NCBI GenBank assembly: GCA_001321835.1
Contig: JPUR01000231.1
Coordinates: forward strand, 1-6,658
DNA from: Marinosulfonomonas sp. PRT-SC04
GTDB taxonomy: Bacteria > Pseudomonadota > Alphaproteobacteria > Rhodobacterales > Rhodobacteraceae
Length of the DNA: 6,658 nt
Reading direction: 5' to 3'
Position numbers and translations under genes: made by a program. This document shows positions 5,617 to 6,658 of this stretch, piece after piece (position 1 is the stretch's first letter; the number at the start of each line of letters is the position of its first letter). The notes beneath the pieces were generated by a model, which worked only from the letters and a program-made list of their open reading frames with translations, was not told the DNA's origin and ran no database searches.

Positions 5617-6413
5617 TGGCAGAATTGCGCGCCACCATCCTTGGCTGTGGCTCCAGCGGCGGGGTGACGCGGATTGGCGGCGTTTGGGGTGCTTGCGATC
5701 CTGAAAATCCGAAAAACAACCGTTTGCGTTGCTCTCTGTTGTTGGAAAAAACCAGCGAGACCGGCACAACCCGCGTGCTGATTGATACGTCGCCCGACAT
5801 GCGTCAGCAACTGCTGACGGCCCGCATCTCCAAGCTTGATGCCGTCATCTACACCCACGCCCACGCCGACCATGTGCATGGGCTGGATGATCTGCGGATG
5901 ATCGTTTTCAACACCAAACAACGGATGCCGGTCTGGGCCGATATGCCGACCCAGAATGATCTGTATACGCGGTTTCGCTATGCCTTTGTCACACCGGAAG
6001 GCTCGAACTATCCGCCGATCTGCGACATGCACACCATTGAGGGCGATGTGACCATTTCCGGGGCCGGCGGCGACATCACCCTAACCCCCCTGCCCGTGCA
6101 GCACGGACAAATCAAGGCGTTGGGCTTTCGCATCGACAACCTCGCCTATATGCCCGATGTGTCCGAGATTCCCGACACCACATGGGAGCTGTTGAAGGGC
6201 CTCGATCTTTGGGTGCTGGACGCGCTGCGCCGCAAACCGCACCCCAGCCATGTGCATCTGGAACGCTCCCTCGAGTGGATCAAGCGCGCCGCCCCCAAAC
6301 GCGCGGTGCTGACCAACATGCACATTGATCTGGATTACGCCGAAGTGGCGGCCGAAACGCCGGATCACATCGTCCCCGCCTATGACGGGTTACAGCTGAG
6401 CGTGGGAACGTAA
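5616..6413 (+). CDS. PhnP-like MBL-fold metallo-hydrolase
   Basis: The 265-residue product is a metallo-beta-lactamase-fold hydrolase. The zinc-binding motif HAHADH lies at 81-86 (His81, His83, Asp85, His86) and continues GLDDLR. The other ligands expected are His163 in PVQHG, Asp181 in YMPD and His236 in NMHIDLDY. The N-terminal GCGSSGGV (10-17) is the usual entry of the PhnP/PqqB-like branch. PhnP itself is a cyclic phosphodiesterase of phosphonate breakdown, but no phn genes are here, and the conserved neighbourhood after tatD argues for a housekeeping role, perhaps on a small cyclic phosphate or nucleotide; that part is inference. Cys39 and other cysteines do not form an extra obvious zinc site. 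The ATG shares one base with the tatD TAA (TAATG), so coupling is likely. It is the last gene of the operon, and no strong terminator follows. Confidence 0.88.
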   Translation: MAELRATILGCGSSGGVTRIGGVWGACDPENPKNNRLRCSLLLEKTSETGTTRVLIDTSPDMRQQLLTARISKLDAVIYTHAHADHVHGLDDLRMIVFNTKQRMPVWADMPTQNDLYTRFRYAFVTPEGSNYPPICDMHTIEGDVTISGAGGDITLTPLPVQHGQIKALGFRIDNLAYMPDVSEIPDTTWELLKGLDLWVLDALRRKPHPSHVHLERSLEWIKRAAPKRAVLTNMHIDLDYAEVAAETPDHIVPAYDGLQLSVGT

Positions 6414-6445
6414 TCGAGCGTTATGGCGCTATTCATTTCGGAATG

Positions 6446-6459
6446 CCTGATATATCAGG
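6446..6459. repeat. 14-base perfect palindrome downstream of the operon
   Basis: CCTGATA and TATCAGG at 6446-6459 form an uninterrupted palindrome 32 bases after the last stop codon. It lacks a loop and a following T-run, so it is not a standard terminator. Its size suits a dimeric regulator's operator, but no gene is visible downstream of it before the putative insertion sequence. Confidence 0.6.
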
Positions 6460-6514
6460 AGCTGGCGATGCCCTATTGGCTTTCGGAATAATCACAGCCC
6501 CAGTTGGCAAGTCT

Positions 6515-6546
6515 GCGCTCTGATTTAGCCGATAGCGAAAGAGCGC
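6515..6546. repeat. Inverted repeat, seven-base arms
   Basis: GCGCTCT (6515-6521) pairs with AGAGCGC (6540-6546) across an 18-base loop. No T-run follows on the plus strand, so it could at most be a weak stem after the operon. The surrounding 6414-6603 holds no credible gene; the short frames there are too short and lack ribosome binding sites. Confidence 0.4.
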
Positions 6547-6603
6547 GGGCAATCCTTGGGGTTGGCTGTTTGGCTCGCTTGGGGGCTCGCCGTTTGGTCA
6601 ATG

Positions 6604-6658
6604 TGAATCGCCCCGGGTTTACTGGAGATTAAAACTCTCCAAGGATGGACCCTATGAC
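6604..6658 (+). mobile_element. Probable left end of an IS3-like insertion sequence (partial)
   Basis: The stretch beginning TGAATCGCCCCGGGTTTACT at 6604 looks like the TG-starting terminal inverted repeat of IS3-family elements that I recall from alphaproteobacteria. It is followed, at the expected short distance, by a ribosome binding site AAGGA (6641-6645) and an ATG at 6654 that would begin orfA; only ATGAC is in the window. Between them TGGAGA (6623-6628) and TCTCCA (6636-6641) form a hairpin with a seven-base loop. The family call rests on remembered resemblance and layout, since neither the transposase nor the right end is visible, and the precise left boundary is uncertain. Other IS families remain possible. 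Confidence 0.5.

Noticed and set aside
6423..6491. Short frame MALFISECLIYQELAMPYWL... after the operon
   Set aside because: It has only 22 codons, no ribosome binding site and no recognisable similarity. It is simply in frame with the preceding stop.
6443..6523. Short frame MPDISGAGDALLAFGIITAP..., with a GAGDA resembling PfkB-type sugar kinases
   Set aside because: The match is a five-residue coincidence; 26 residues without context or other kinase motifs do not support a pseudogene call.
1..6658. CRISPR array, toxin-antitoxin pair, retron, phage or defence system
   Set aside because: I looked for regularly spaced repeats, reverse transcriptase or paired small genes and saw none. The coding part is fully explained by housekeeping genes.

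Overview
This window looks like ordinary chromosome of an alphaproteobacterium, most likely a roseobacter-type member of the Rhodobacterales. The basis is the gene order (SPOR/RlpA-like lipoprotein, PBP5-type dacC, tmk, holB, tatD, PhnP-like metallo-beta-lactamase), the moderately high GC of the genes, the start/stop overlaps, and a HolB without the zinc-binding cysteines of the E. coli protein. The taxonomic placement is inference from familiarity with this gene order, not a database search.

Layout. (1) 1-154: C-terminal end of an IS200/IS605-type Y1 transposase, cut by the window edge, with a perfect hairpin on its last codons that should be the right-end recognition structure. (2) 155-669: about 515 bases of visibly AT-richer DNA with no credible gene. 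It holds a striking 24-base perfect palindrome with an extra direct copy of one arm, a near-consensus sigma70-like promoter pointing right, and several short direct and inverted repeats. (3) 670-759, minus strand: tRNA-Ser(UGA) with encoded CCA. (4) 760-984: control region shared by the leftward tRNA and the rightward operon. (5) 985-6413: six genes on the plus strand, spaced -4 to +18 bases apart, almost certainly one operon. (6) 6414-6603: non-coding, with a 14-base perfect palindrome. (7) 6604-6658: probable left end of an IS3-like element, running out of the window just at a likely orfA start.

Function of the operon. The first two products act in the envelope: an outer-membrane-type lipoprotein with a degenerate RlpA-like domain and a peptidoglycan-binding SPOR domain, and a periplasmic D-alanyl-D-alanine carboxypeptidase. 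The next two serve DNA synthesis: dTMP kinase (dTTP supply) and the clamp-loader delta' subunit. The last two are metal-dependent hydrolases: a TatD-type nuclease and a PhnP-like MBL-fold enzyme. The overlaps dacC/tmk, tmk/holB and tatD/MBL suggest translational coupling.

Novelty. I see no evidence for an undescribed multi-gene system. The points most worth checking are the palindrome cluster at 192-237, the possible unannotated transcript from a promoter at 324-352, and the RlpA-like protein that appears to lack catalytic acidic residues. The conserved block is bounded by insertion-sequence DNA on both sides.
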